Assembly (NCBI GenBank): GCA_026936325.1
Contig: JAPTHN010000001.1
Coordinates: forward strand, 186,001 to 250,000
Length of the DNA stretch: 64,000 bases
Source: Platynereis dumerilii
Taxonomy: Eukaryota > Annelida > Polychaeta > Phyllodocida > Nereididae
Direction: 5' to 3'
Part shown: one piece after another, positions 1 through 12,060 of the stretch
Position numbering within the stretch: the stretch's first letter is position 1
Layout: each line of letters starts with the position of its first letter
Position numbers and translations under genes: made by a program
The notes under the pieces: model-generated
What the model saw: the letters and a program-made list of their open reading frames with translations, nothing else
Database searches by the model: none
Told to the model about the DNA's origin: nothing

Positions 1-956
1 ACAATATATTGAAGGCAAGGCGCATGGCATACTCCCTACTGAAGACAGGGCTCCATGGAGTCAATAGGTTGGACTCACCTGCAGCGGTAAAGATTATTCA
101 ATGTTATGTCACACCGAAGCTCCTGCATGGTTTGGAGGCAACAGTTCTGCGCAAGAAAGACCTTCAGTTGCTATGTCAGACTTATATGAAAATGCTTCGA
201 CAAATTCAAGGCTTGCCCCAAAACTGTGCTGTTGAGTTTATCTACTTGCTTATCGGTGCTATTCCATTGGAAGGTCAGCTGCACCAAAAGTCCCTTGCAC
301 TATTCGGCAATATCTGCTGCCTACCCAGAGCGCATATGCTATACAAGCTTGCAGAGAGACAACTGGCTGTTAGTGCTCACAGCAAGCACAGTTGGTTTGC
401 ATCCATTTGTAACATTGGAGACATCTATGGCCTAAATGTCCACAAAAACCTGAAATTCCCTAAATCGAAACTAGAGTGGAAAAGGGAGGTGAAAACAGCC
501 ATCAAGTTACACTGGGGAACTAAACTGGTTACGGCAGCGAGAGATAAGAGCACCCTCTGCTGGTTTATTCCTAATATAAACCTGATGCATCACAGCTTAT
601 GGGACTCATGTGGGGGCGAACCAAGAATGGCTGAAGCAGCCACCTGCAGGACCAGAATGCTCAGTGGACGGTTTATGACCCAAAAGCTAAGAGCAGAATT
701 TTCTCCAACAAATATCAGCGCGTCATGTAAACTATGCAGAGCGGAAGTGGAAGACATCGCCCACATCTTAGTAAGATGTAAGGCCCTGGAAGGACACAGA
801 AGGAGTGGCATCGCAAAAATAATAGAGTATTATGAGGAACATGGGACCAGGCCTCCAGTGGACAAGGATGAACTTTGCTCTGTGATTCTCAACGGCAACT
901 GCTGCGTAGGGCCCACTGGTCTACAAATTTTTGGAGTCGGTCTGCTTCCGGGATAA
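1..956 (+). mobile_element. 3' part of a LINE (non-LTR retrotransposon) ORF2
   Basis: An open frame runs from the window edge to a TAA at 954-956, about 315 residues from the first Met at 9. Near its start is the post-palm stretch typical of LINE reverse transcriptases, with a YVTPKLLHGLE motif at about residues 33-43. Near its end is a CX2CX8HX4C zinc knuckle (CKLC...HILVRC). Together these are the C-terminal region after the reverse-transcriptase palm in CR1/L2/I-like LINEs. The catalytic palm would lie upstream of the window. The visible part has no internal stop, so the copy is fairly young or only truncated at the edge. The clade is not resolved. Seen: frame and knuckle. Family knowledge: LINE C-terminal layout. 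Confidence 0.8.
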
Positions 957-2319
957 AAGTGGCTAAATCTCATTTATATTGATAAGATGAACTGAAAATC
1001 AGCTGAAACATGTTCTGGTTAGCTAATGCATTGAAGATATACCATGACCTTGAAATTCATTAAAATCGCATCTATTTATTCAATAGATTTAGGAATTTTT
1101 GCTCTAAAATGATATTTATGTTATGGAAAATTTATGTTGCAATTATTTATCTGTCAAGCACTGTTAAGAAATAATATCTTAAGACATCAGGTGATTGAAA
1201 GTCATTTGAAAAAAAAGCTAAAGCATCACTTAAACCCGCAAAGATCCCCTTATTTTGTATCTGAGCGACCCTTTTTGGCCCGTTTATTATATTTAGCAAC
1301 TGAGTCATCCCTGACAACATTCGAACAGTAGTCAGTTAGCATGGATGGATTCCACTTTCCCTGATGCCTTTTCTTCATAATTCTTGGAATTTTTCAATCT
1401 GTTCTTCACTTACTTCTCCAAAGTTCAAAGGAAAGAAATCCAGAACGCAAAAATTTTATCTTCAGCACTTGACATATTGAAGCCAAGAGCTCTGTCAGAA
1501 TTCACAAGGTGTTTATTGTCAGTTTCCTTTTAATTATCTGCCTTGCAGTTTCCAAACAACTGGTACTAATGACTGAAAAGCTTTGCATGCCTTCTTTTCT
1601 CTTCAACATGGTGTTGATTGCTCTGGGCCAACTGAATCCTGGTTATTATCATGATAATCAGCTGTGTCCAAAGTGTAGATTCTAAAGGGACAGGAATTCA
1701 TCTCCGTGTAGGTCAGGGCACAGAGCTGATAGAATTAGTACTTGGATAATAATCCACTGTCCATTTCTTTGCTGTTACTATTCCATATTGCAACTGGAAT
1801 CATACAAAAGTAGCAGCAACTGTAACAACTGTGATATGTTGGTTCTCGCCAAACCATTGAGATTTCAACATTGTTCAAAGGGCATAGGTTTACTTTTCTT
1901 GTTGAGCCTCTTCTGAAGGTTAGTTGCACTTGTCTTACAACAATAGTGGGAGCCCAAAATTGGGTGCTGAACTCCAGCTTTGCAATCAAAGTAATTAATT
2001 AGGCTTTCTAACCACTGTAGTTAAATGTTGCACTTTCGTGAGGAAAACGTCATTTCACTACAAATGTAATAGAAGTTTTCTGGGCTGTTCATACAAATTC
2101 CAGGCATATTTTTTTATCACTAAATAGAAAAAGTGATGCAGTTGAGTAGAGATATCTGACAAATGTGATCTTAGAAGCCATTTCATGCAGCTTGTGATGC
2201 AAAAGTAATTTGATGCTCCCGTTCATAGAATTAGTCTACATACATACATTTTGTGCACCTCCAAGAGTGAAATTCAAAAAAAAAAAAAAAAAAATTCTGT
2301 GTCAAAACTCAAAAACATA
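957..2319. other. Gene-free AT-rich stretch
   Basis: The 3' untranslated part of the LINE probably continues for a short way after 956. No convincing coding exon was seen on either strand. An A-run lies at about 2277-2294, just before the first F1 repeat. Confidence 0.5.
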
Positions 2320-4235
2320 CTAGTATACTAAATTGCACAGCAATTTAAAGGAAGAACTTCCCTTCCCTTCTTATCCCTTCCCTTCCTTCCAATCCCTTCC
2401 CTGCTCTGCTTTTCTAGTTCCTTGCATTCCTTTCCTTTCCATTGCTTAATAGTGTGTTTAGGTTGTCCTGGAGCGAAACATCACTGCTGCTGTGACCTTC
2501 CCTGCAATAGTCCATGGAACTGCACAAACAGGCACACATACTCATACATCGCTTGGCATGGAGCCAGGCCTTTTGTGGGCGATGGTACCATCCTGAAAGC
2601 AATACTTTGATGAAACCCTAACCCTAATGATTTGTTATGGACAAACCATAAGAGCTAGGAAGATGTGCTTACATACACACAGAGGGCAAGGAGTCAGCAA
2701 CATGTCAAATTAGTTTTAAGTGATTTGCAGCAGTATTTCACAAGTTATAATTGACTTATAAATTTAATGAAAAAAATATGAGGTTATTTGCAAACAATAA
2801 GGCAATAAATAAGCAACATATCATATCAATTTTAAGTGATTTGAAACATTATTGGAAGAGTTTAAATAGGATCAAAAAATTCATGGTAGGAATATGTGCT
2901 TATATGGAAAAATAGAGCAAAAAATTAGCTATAAGGGAAATTAGTTTTAATTGATTTTAATGAATACTTAATGAGTTATAATTGGATATATGAAATTGCT
3001 AATGTAAAATTGGCTATTAATGAGAGATATATGCCCTTGGAGCACATAAAAGGGCATAATTTTACGCATTTTTTGGTGTAAATTTCATGAAATTTGAATA
3101 AGTAGAAGCTGAGCAATCTACATTTTAATTTTGAAATTAAAAAAATTCTCAATGATAAAGTACTTCAAGTAGAGAAAATTCCTTTGGGCATATTCTGCAG
3201 GTCCATATTGGGCACGACATAAAAAATATTCATGAACATCCATGAAGACCTCCATAGTTTTTTTGGGCAAAATATGTGTCGGGACACCCAAAAAGTGACA
3301 TAAAATTTTCAATGTCTGACGCGATTCTATACCGTACGTCGTACAGCATATTACTATACATCAACGCATTTTTTGGTGTTAATTTCATGACATTTGAATG
3401 AGTAGAAGCTGAGCAATTTACATTAGAATTTTGAAAGGAAAAAAATTCTCAAGGGAAAAGTTTTTGAAGTAGAAAAATTTCCTTTGGACACATTATGCAG
3501 GGCCATAATGGGTACCACTAAAAAAATTAACATGAACATCCATGAAGAGCTTCATATTTTTTTGGGCAAAATGGGTGTCGGGAGACCGAAAAAGTGACAT
3601 AAAATTTCAATGTCTGACGCGATTTTATACCGTACGCCATACAGCATATTGTTATATATCAATGAAAAGCTGACATTCTGAGGTTTCCAAAAATGGCCAG
3701 TTTTTCTTTCTAGGATTAATATTAAGGGAGCTACAGCCCGTCAAATGTTCGACTTTTGAGGCCCTGTGGAACAAAAAGTATATGCCCTGGGATGCCATAC
3801 TTTTGCACTGACACTACACCCCAGTAGGAGCAACAATTCCTGTAAGGACATAAAAATCTGACATTTCAATCATGGTTTTCCATGATATCACCCCTCGAAA
3901 TTTCTCTATGCTCCGATTTTGAACTTTTTTTCCTCCAAAGCTATTCCCCCTATAGCCACTAGGCTCCTTTCTGCAATGCATATTCCATTAGAGATTAACA
4001 GGAAAAAATTTCATGACATTCTGACTGACAGATTTCTCAAAACCGCACTCGGAAATTTTTCGTGAAGATTGCCTGTAATTCCTGTGTCAAACGGAATTCC
4101 GATGTGTAATTCCCAGCATAGAAGGAATTTTATAGTGTCTTAATGCTGTATATATGCTAATTGACATATGTCTTCTGATAAAGAAGTTATTCCAAATTTT
4201 AAAAAGTCAAAAAGTTGGAAGAATAAGAATAATAA
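2320..4235 (+). mobile_element. F1 helitron-like element, copy 1A (5' and body)
   Basis: Begins with CTAGTA, then a small hairpin (stem AAATTGC, loop ACA, 2330-2346), then the box AAGAACTTCCC (2352-2362) and a CCTTCC-rich tract. The body is shared with three further copies. The 3' terminal hairpin of this copy was displaced by an F3 element inserted at 4236 and reappears at 5246-5270. Positions 3061-3360 and 3361-3660 are two diverged copies of the same 300-bp segment. The element carries no transposase. The plan (asymmetric ends, 3' hairpin, internal simple repeats) fits the Helentron/HINE type of non-autonomous helitron, which is inference. Confidence 0.6.
3061..3660 (+). repeat. Internal 300-bp duplication in F1 copy 1A
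   Basis: Each half begins with ACGCATTTTTTGGTG and runs to the CCGTACG...ACAGCATATT segment. The first half resembles copy 1C in detail and the second half resembles copies 1B and 1D, so the duplication looks like the joint of an unequal recombination between F1 subtypes. Confidence 0.6.
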
Positions 4236-5215
4236 CTAGTACACCTGTAATTGTGCACAATTACAAAGATAAATTCCCCCCTTCCCTTCCTCTCCCCAGC
4301 CCCCTTACATCCCCCTGCCCCCTTACATCCCCCTGCCCCTTCCCTTCTACCTTCCCCATTCGATGATTCACACAGAAATGTAATTGGGTCAGCATTTATT
4401 TCAACAAAGAAAATGTGCAGCCAGTGAAGTATGAGGAGCGATGAAATTGGCATATGGCCAGGAAAAAGTGTTTCCAGCCATAAGAAGCATTTGGGGAGCT
4501 AAAAAGTGAGATAAAATTTTCAGGGTCCACCGCGATTTTTAACGGACAGCGCTACAGTAGAATGCTATATACCATGTGAAAGCTAAGAAACAGAGCTTTC
4601 TGGTGGTGTTTTTTATTTTTTTCTGTAGCTTTAATAGGAGCCGAGTTATCTGCGCTTGAAAATAGCGTTTTTGTGGTGCTATAGCGCCGATATCGTTAAC
4701 GCTAGAATGTTGAAATTCTAGTGGATTGTTACACTATAGCATGACTGTAACTGCATACAATTTCAGCTTGATTGGAGCATTTCTTCCTAGTTTTTGGAAA
4801 ATTTTAGTAGCAATTTTGGGAATTCCCTTATTTGAAAAATTCATATAAAAAAAACTTTTAGAGATATAGCCAAAAGCCTCCTTTCCGCACTGCGTATATC
4901 TTTAGAGATTATTGTGTTAAAATTTGGTGCAATTTCCTTAATTGGTTATGCCAAAACCGTGCACACAAATTTTTTAGGAATTTACTGTGTAATTCCTAGC
5001 TTACCAGAAATTACGCTCTGTAATTCTGATACCTGAAATAGTTCACCAAAAGCAAAAGTATTCTGTATTTTCAGCTTAATATTTTAAGTAGTTTTGGAAA
5101 TAAAGGCAGTCAAAGTGTTGACGAAAAATAAAAAGAACAAAAAAAAATAGGATGATGAAAAAAAAAACCGAACAAAAACAATATAAATTCCCCTAACGGG
5201 GGAATTTATAATAAT
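4236..5215 (+). mobile_element. F3 helitron-like element nested in F1 copy 1A
   Basis: Starts with CTAGTA, followed by a perfect 18-bp palindrome GTAATTGTGCACAATTAC (4247-4264), the box AAATTCCCC (about 4271) and a CCCCTT-rich tract. It ends in a hairpin at 5183-5209 whose stem ATAAATTCCCC repeats the 5' box, followed by a TAA run. The core at about 4511 (ATAAAATTTTCAGGGTCC) is homologous to the cores of F1 and F2. It sits in the TAA tail of copy 1A, just before that copy's own 3' hairpin. Confidence 0.6.
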
Positions 5216-5272
5216 AATAATAAGAAGAATACGTACAATATCAATAAGAACTTCCCTACGGGAAGTTCTTAA
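5216..5272 (+). repeat. Displaced 3' end and terminal hairpin of F1 copy 1A
   Basis: Contains ACGTACAATATCAATAAG and the hairpin 5246-5270 (stem AAGAACTTCCC, loop TAC), the same 3' end as the other F1 copies. It follows the nested F3 element directly. Confidence 0.6.
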
Positions 5273-6896
5273 CTAGTATACTAAATTGCACAGCAATTTA
5301 AAGGAAGAACTTCCCTTCCCTTCCTATCCCTTCCCTTCCTTCCAATCCCTTCCCTGCCCTGCTATTCTAGTTCCTTGCATTCCTTTCCTTTCCATTGCTT
5401 AATAGTTTGTTTATGTTATCCTGGAGCGAAACATCAATGCTGCTTTGACCTTGCCTGCAATAGTCCATGGAACTGCACAAACAGGCACACATACTCATAT
5501 ATCGCTTGGCATGGAGCCAGGCCTTTGGTGGCGATGGTACCATCCTGAAAGCAATACTTTGATGAAACCCTAACCCTAATGATATGTTATGGACAAACCA
5601 TAAGAGCTAGGAAGATGTGCTTACATACACACAGAGGGCAAGCAGTCAGCAACATTTCAAATTAGTTTTAAGTGATTTGCAGCAGTATTTCACAAGTTAT
5701 AATTTAATTATAAATTTAATGGAAAAAATATGAGGTTATTTGCAAACAATAGGGCAACAAATGAGCAACATATCATATCAATTTTATGTGATTTGAAGCA
5801 TTATTGGAAGAGTTTAAATAGGATAAAAAAATTCATGGTAGGAACATGTGCTTACGTGGAAAAATAGAGCAAAAAATTAGGAATATGTCAAATTAGTTTT
5901 AATTGATTTTAATTAATATTTAATGAGTTATAATTGAATATGTAAAATGTGATATGTAAAATTGGCTATTAGTGAGAGGTATATGCCCTTGGAGCTCATA
6001 AAAGTGCATAATTTTACGCATTTTTTGGTGTTAATTTCATGACATTTGAATGAGTAGAAGCTGAGCAATTTACATTAGAATTTTGAAAGGAAAAAAATTC
6101 TCAAGGGAAAAGTTTTTGAAGTAGAAAAATTTCCTTTGGACACATTATGCAGGGCCATAATGGGTACCACTAAAAAAATTAACATGAACATCCATGAAGA
6201 GCTTCATATTTTTTTGGGCAAAATGGGTGTCGGGAGACCGAAAAAGTGACATAAAATTTTCAATGTCTGACGCGATTTTATACCGTACGCCATACAGCAT
6301 ATTGTTATATATCAATGAAAAGCTGACATTCTGAGGTTTCCAAAAATGGCCATTTTTTCTTTCTAGGATTAATATTAAGGGAGCTACAGCCCGTCAAATG
6401 TTCGACTTTTGAGGCCCTGTGGCACAAAAAGTATATGCCCTGGGATGCCATACTTTTGCACTGACACTACACCCCAGTAGTAGCAACAATTCCTGTAAGG
6501 ACATAAAAATCTGACATTTCAATCATGGTTTTCCATGATATCACCCCTCGAAATTTCTCTATGCTCCGATTTTGAACTTTTTTTCCTCCAAAGCTATTCC
6601 CCCTATAGCCACTAGGCTCCTTTCTGCAATGCATATTCCATTAGAGATTAACAGAAAAAATTTCATGACATTCTGACTGACAGATTTCTCAAAACCGCAC
6701 TCGGAAATTTTTCGTGAAGATTGCCTGTAATTCCTGTGTCAAACGGAATTCCGATGTGTAATTCCCAGCATAGAAGGAATTTTATAGTGTCTTAATGCTG
6801 TATATATGCTAATTGACATATGTCTTCTGATAAAGAAGTTATTCCAAATTTTAAAAAGTCAAAAAGTTGGAAGAATAAGAATAATAATAATAATAA
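5273..6896 (+). mobile_element. F1 helitron-like element, copy 1B
   Basis: CTAGTA start immediately after the 3' end of copy 1A. It is nearly identical to copy 1D over its first 1.1 kb and then switches to the copy-1A sequence near 6365 (GGATTAATATTAAGGGAG), so it is a mosaic. It breaks off in its TAA tail where copy 1C begins; its own 3' hairpin probably lies beyond 1C at 8600-8624. Confidence 0.6.
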
Positions 6897-8573
6897 CTAG
6901 TATACTAAATTGCACAGCAATTTAAAGGAAGAACTTCCCTTCCCTTCCTATCCCTTCCCTTCCTTCCAATCCCTTCCCTGCTCTGCTATTCTAGTTCCTT
7001 GCATTCCTTTCCTTTCCATTGCTTAATAGTGTGTTTAGGTTGTCCTGGAGCGAAACATCACTGCTGCTTTGACGTTGCCTGCAGTAGTCCATGGAACTGC
7101 ACAAAGACGCACACATACTCATATATCGCTTGGCATGCAGCCAGGCCTTTTGTGGGCGATGGTACCACCCTGAAAGCAATACTTTGATGAAACCCTAACC
7201 CTAATGATTTGTTATGGACAAACCATATGAGCTAGGAAGATGTGCTTACATACACACAGAGGGCAAGGAGTCAGGAACATGTCAAATTACTTTGAAGTGA
7301 TTTGCAGCAGTATTTGACAAGCTATAATTTAATAATAAATGTAATGGAAAAAATATGAGGTTATTTGCAAACAATAGGGCAACAAATAAGGAACATATCA
7401 TATCAATTTTAAGGGATTTGAAACATTATTGGAAGAGTTTAAATAGGATAAAAAAATTCAAGGTAGGAACATGTGCTTACATGGAAAAATAGAGCAAAAA
7501 ATTAGCAATAAGTCAAATTAGTTTTAATTGATTTTAATGAATACTTAATGAGTTATAATTGGATGTATGAAATTGCTAATGTAAAATTGGCTATCAGTGA
7601 CAGATATATGCCCTTGGAGCACATAAAAGGGCATAATTTTACGCATTTTTTGGTGTTAATTTCATGACATTTGAATGGGTAGAAGCTGAGCAATCAACAT
7701 TTGAATTTTGAAATTAAAAAAATTCTCAATGATAAAGTACTTCAAGTAAAGAAAATTCCTTTGGGCATATTATGCAGGTCCATATTGGGCACCACACAAA
7801 AAATCAACATGAACATCCATGAAGAGCTTCATAGTTTTTTTGGCAAAATAGGTGTTTGGAGACCCAAAAAGTGACATAAAATTTTCAATGTCTGACGCGA
7901 TTCTATACCGTACGTTGTACAGCATATTGCTATATATTAATGGAAAGCTGACATTCTGAGGTTTCCAAAAATGGCCATTTTATCTTCCTAGGACCAATAT
8001 TAAGGGAGATACAGCCCATCAAATGTTCGACTTTTGAGGCCCTGTGGCACAAAAAGTATAGGTCCTAGGATGCCATACTTTTGCAATAACACTATACCCC
8101 AGTAGTAGCAACAATTCCTGTAAGGACATGAAAATCTGACATTTCAATCATGGTTTTTCATGACATCACCCCTCGAAATTTCTCTATGCTCCAATTTTGA
8201 ACTTTTTTCTCTCCAAAGCTATACACCCTATAGCCACTAGGCTCCTTTCCGCACTGCATAGTCCATTAGAGATTAACAGGAAAAAATTTCATGACATTCT
8301 GACTGACAGATTTCCCAAAACCGAATCGGAATTTTTTTATGAAGATTGCCTGTAATTCCTATGTCAAACGGAATTCCGATGTGTAATTCCCAGCATAGGA
8401 GGAATTCTATAGTGTCTTAATGCTGTATAGATGCTAATTGACATTTGTCTTCTGATAAAGAAGTTATTCAAAATTTTAAAAAGTCAAAAAGTTGGAAGAA
8501 TAAGAATAATAAAGAATAATAATAATAAGAATACGTACAATATCAAGAAGAACTTCCCTACGGGAAGTTCTTA
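6897..8573 (+). mobile_element. F1 helitron-like element, copy 1C, nested in the tail of 1B
   Basis: CTAGTA start, box and polypyrimidine tract as in the other copies, body ending in a TAA-rich tail and the hairpin 8548-8572 (stem AAGAACTTCCC). It is the most diverged of the four copies, for example GGACCAATATTAAGGGAG at about 7990. Confidence 0.6.
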
Positions 8574-8626
8574 ATAAGAAGAATACGTACAATATCAATA
8601 AGAACTTCCCTACGGGAAGTTCTTAA
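8574..8626 (+). repeat. Second 3' hairpin unit, probably the displaced end of F1 copy 1B
   Basis: A repeated AAGAATACGTACAATATC plus hairpin (8600-8624) follows the first hairpin directly. Two 3' ends for two 5' ends (1B and 1C) is what nesting predicts. Confidence 0.5.
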
Positions 8627-10301
8627 CTAGTATACTAAATTGCACAGCAATTTAAAGGAAGAACTTCCCTTCCCTTCCTATCCCTTCCCTTCCTTCCAAT
8701 CCCTTCCCTGCCCTGCTATTCTAGTTCCTTGCATTCCTTTCCTTTCCATTGCTTAATAGTTTGTTTATGTTATCCTGGAGCGAAACATCAATGCTGCTTT
8801 GACCTTGCCTGCAATAGTCCATGGAACTGCACAAACAGGCACACATACTCATATATCGCTTGGCATGGAGCCAGGCCTTTGGTGGGCGATGGTACCATCC
8901 TGAAAGCAATACTTTGATGAAACCCTAACCCTAATGATATGTTATGGACAAACCATAAGAGCTAGGAAGATGTGCTTACATACACACAGAGGGCAAGCAG
9001 TCAGCAACATTTCAAATTAGTTTTAAGTGATTTGCAGCAGTATTTCACAAGTTATAATTTAATTATAAATTTAATGGAAAAAATATGAGGTTATTTGCAA
9101 ACAATAGGGCAACAAATGAGCAACATATCATATCAATTTTATGTGATTTGAAGCATTATTGGAAGAGTTTAAATAGGATAAAAAAATTCATGGTAGGAAC
9201 ATGTGCTTACGTGGAAAAATAGAGCAAAAAATTAGGAATATGTCAAATTAGTTTTAATTGATTTTAATTAATATTTAATGAGTTATAATTGAATATGTAA
9301 AATGTGATATGTAAAATTGGCTATTAGTGAGAAGTATATGCCCTTGGAGCTCATAAAAGTGCATAATTTTACGCATTTTTTGGTGTTAATTTCATGACAT
9401 TTGAATGAGTAGAAGCTGAGCAATTTACATTAGAATTTTGAAAGGAAAAAAATTCTCAAGGGAAAAGTTTTTGAAGTAGAAAAATTTCCTTTGGACACAT
9501 TATGCAGGGCCATAATGGGTACCACTAAAAAAATTAACATGAACATCCATGAAGAGCTTCATATTTTTTTGGGCAAAATGGGTGTCGGGAGACCGAAAAA
9601 GTGACATAAAATTTTCAATGTCTGACGCGATTTTATACCGTACGCCATACAGCATATTGTTATATATCAATGAAAAGCTGACATTCTGAGGTTTCCAAAA
9701 ATGGCCATTTTTTCTTTCTAGGATCAATATTAAGGGAGATACAGCCCATCAAATGTTCGACTTTTGAGGCCCTGTGGCACAAAAAGTATAGGACCTGGGA
9801 TGCCATTCTTTTGCACTGACACTACACCCCAGTAGTAGCAACAATTCCTGTAAGGACATAAAAATCTGACATTTCAATCATGGTTTTTCATGACATCACC
9901 CCTCGAAATTTCTCTATGCTCCGATTTTGAACTTTTTTTTCTCTGAAGCAATTCTCCCTATTGCCACTAGGCTCCTTTCTGCACTGCATATTCCATTAGA
10001 GATTAAGAGGAAAAAATTTCATGAAATTCTGACTGACAGTTTTCCCAAAACCGGAATCGGAAATTTTTTGTGAAGATTGCCTGTAATTCCTATGTCAAAC
10101 GGAATTCCGATGTGTAATTCCCAGCATAGAAGGAATTTTATAGTGTCTTAATGCTGTATAGATGCTAATTGACATATATATTCTGGTAAAGAAGTTATTC
10201 AACATTTAAAAAAGTCAAAAAGTTGGCAGAATAAGAATAATAATAAAGAATAATAAGAATACGTACAATATCAATAAGAACTTCCCTACGGGAAGTTCTT
10301 A
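8627..10301 (+). mobile_element. F1 helitron-like element, copy 1D (complete)
   Basis: The cleanest complete F1 copy: CTAGTA start, hairpin 1, box, CCTTCC tract, core with CTGACGCGATTTTATACCG, TAA tail and a single 3' hairpin at 10276-10300, after which unrelated sequence begins. About 1.67 kb long, with no coding capacity. Confidence 0.65.
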
Positions 10302-11688
10302 ATTAAAGATGCATGTATTGGAATGTGCAGACAGGCTTTAGGATAGAAATGGTTGCTTGTGGATGCACTGTGCTTTCTGATATACTGACGTTTTTGCCTA
10401 ATTTTGCATAAATTTCATAATTTGGCAATATACTGTATCTTGGAAACTAGAGCCAATCTGCACTTTTGACTTACCATTTCCTTATTAGTGACCTATTACA
10501 AGAAAAGTTTCACTACTTTTGTTCCGGAAGCATTTTGCTTGTAGACCAGTGGGGTCTAAAGCACATGGGCTTAGACCCATTGAAATTCCACGAGATGGCC
10601 GTTCCCAGATTAACAAACTCTGTAGCTTGCTATGCCACAAATTACCCAGGGAGCGCGACTACTTGTTGCAGAAGCTAGTTTTAGACAACCAGGAAGAGTG
10701 ACATTAACGGCGAGACCTATACTTCACCCGGGTAGCCCGAGCAGCCCAGGAGAGGTTAGGTTGTCGCCAAGGAGGGTATAAAACCCCCAGCCCGGAAACG
10801 CCACAAACGACATAATTAATTTTAGCCTTCTATATTGCCTGCCACGCTTTTTAAAAGATATAGCACAGCCGTAGTATTTTAGCTCTTAGATTGTAGTTCT
10901 TAGTTCAAAAGTTTTTAGTCCTTGATTTTAACCTGGTGCCATTTTCCGGCCCAAGGGAGTGCTCTTAGCGGATTTTATAAACTTTTAACTACTGAACATG
11001 AATTTTACTCCTCAAAGGATTTTACATTAGTTTTTATCCTTAATCGGAGGTTCGCCTGATAAACAGGCGGAATATCAACCAGAAGAAGAAAAGAAGACTG
11101 TTATGTAATGTGTGTTAGAAAATAATAAAATTAGGCCAATGCGACAAATTAAAATTCTGGATGATTAGAAGCTCTGTGTTGCTTAAAAATTCCTATGTAT
11201 ATGAATAGCTTCTGAAAGCAGAGGGTATGCTGTGGTGCAGCCTATGTTTAGGTTTTATCACAAATTTACAACACAAGTCTTCAATAACTTCATTCAATTT
11301 CAACTGAAAACGCCATTTTCTCACCTTTTATGAGGCCTGTCAACATATGGACTAAAAAATCTGTGCAGTGATGGTCTCGACATCAACAGCTGTCCACAGC
11401 AGGGAATTAGGTCAAGTGGGTCCAGTTTCTTATGAATGATTTAGTTTCGTATTTAACAAAGCATAACAAAATCATTTTCGAGTGTCTTATAAATTCAATT
11501 TTCTCCAATAATATTTCCTGTTTTTTTTTTCTTAGGTATAGTTAATTATTAGCCTTTAAAAGCTATAAATTAAATTATTAACACATGATTCATTTCATTT
11601 CAAGGCAGACTACAAGAAAACATAACAAAATTAAAGTAACATAATATTTATAAACTGATAGCAATTAAAAAGTGTGTCAGCAATGGAA
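10302..11688. other. Unassigned region with an ORF remnant
   Basis: An open frame on + ends in GAAGAG-TGA at 10699-10701; its last 35 residues are hydrophilic (KLPRERDYLLQKLV near the end), but I do not recognise a family. A TATA-like GGGTATAAAAC lies at about 10776. A small hairpin (CGCCTG, loop ATAAA, CAGGCG) lies near 11050. It may be the end of a decayed transposon. No host exon was seen. Confidence 0.3.
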
Positions 11689-11747
11689 GGGACAGAGCCA
11701 CCGGCTCACCGAGCGGAGACTCCGCTCGGAGCGAGGTGTCTCGTCCC
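11689..11747. repeat. GC-rich long hairpin
   Basis: A perfect inner stem CCGAGCGGA / TCCGCTCGG (11709-11717 and 11721-11729) with loop GAC is extended by imperfect pairs out to GGGAC / GTCCC. It is strongly GC-rich in AT-rich surroundings. It could be a transposon end or a transcribed hairpin; function unknown. Confidence 0.5.
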
Positions 11748-11808
11748 ATATGGCAAACATGCCAAGAATGAACCTGATGGTTCAATCAAAAAAGGTGATT
11801 CGGGCATC

Positions 11809-12060
11809 GATCGTGACTAAAAACAAAAGTTCCAAAAAAAAAAAATGTTCCAAAAAAAAAAGTTAAAAAACAATGTTTGGAAAAAAAAAAGTTCCCAAAA
11901 AAAAATGTTAAAAAGAAAAAAAAAATCCCCCCCCCCCCCAAGAAAAAAATACAAAAATTAATTTTCGAACAAAAAAATTGCTCAAAAACAAAAATTTCCC
12001 AAATAAAATAAATGTTCAAAATTAAATGTTCAAAAAAAAAAAAAAAATCCAATGGCCAAA
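11809..12060. repeat. A-rich low-complexity tract
   Basis: Runs of A broken by TGTTCC/GTTCC words and one C-run. Open frames here on the minus strand are F-rich artefacts. Confidence 0.7.

Noticed and set aside
2414-8917. 62-aa frames present in three F1 copies on both strands
   Set aside because: Copies share them by descent; they overlap in antisense, copy 1B breaks them, and no family or splice context supports a protein.
10466-11100. Possible retroelement end with a TATA-like box and short ORF
   Set aside because: No terminal repeat pair, primer site or recognisable domain was seen, so no class is claimed.
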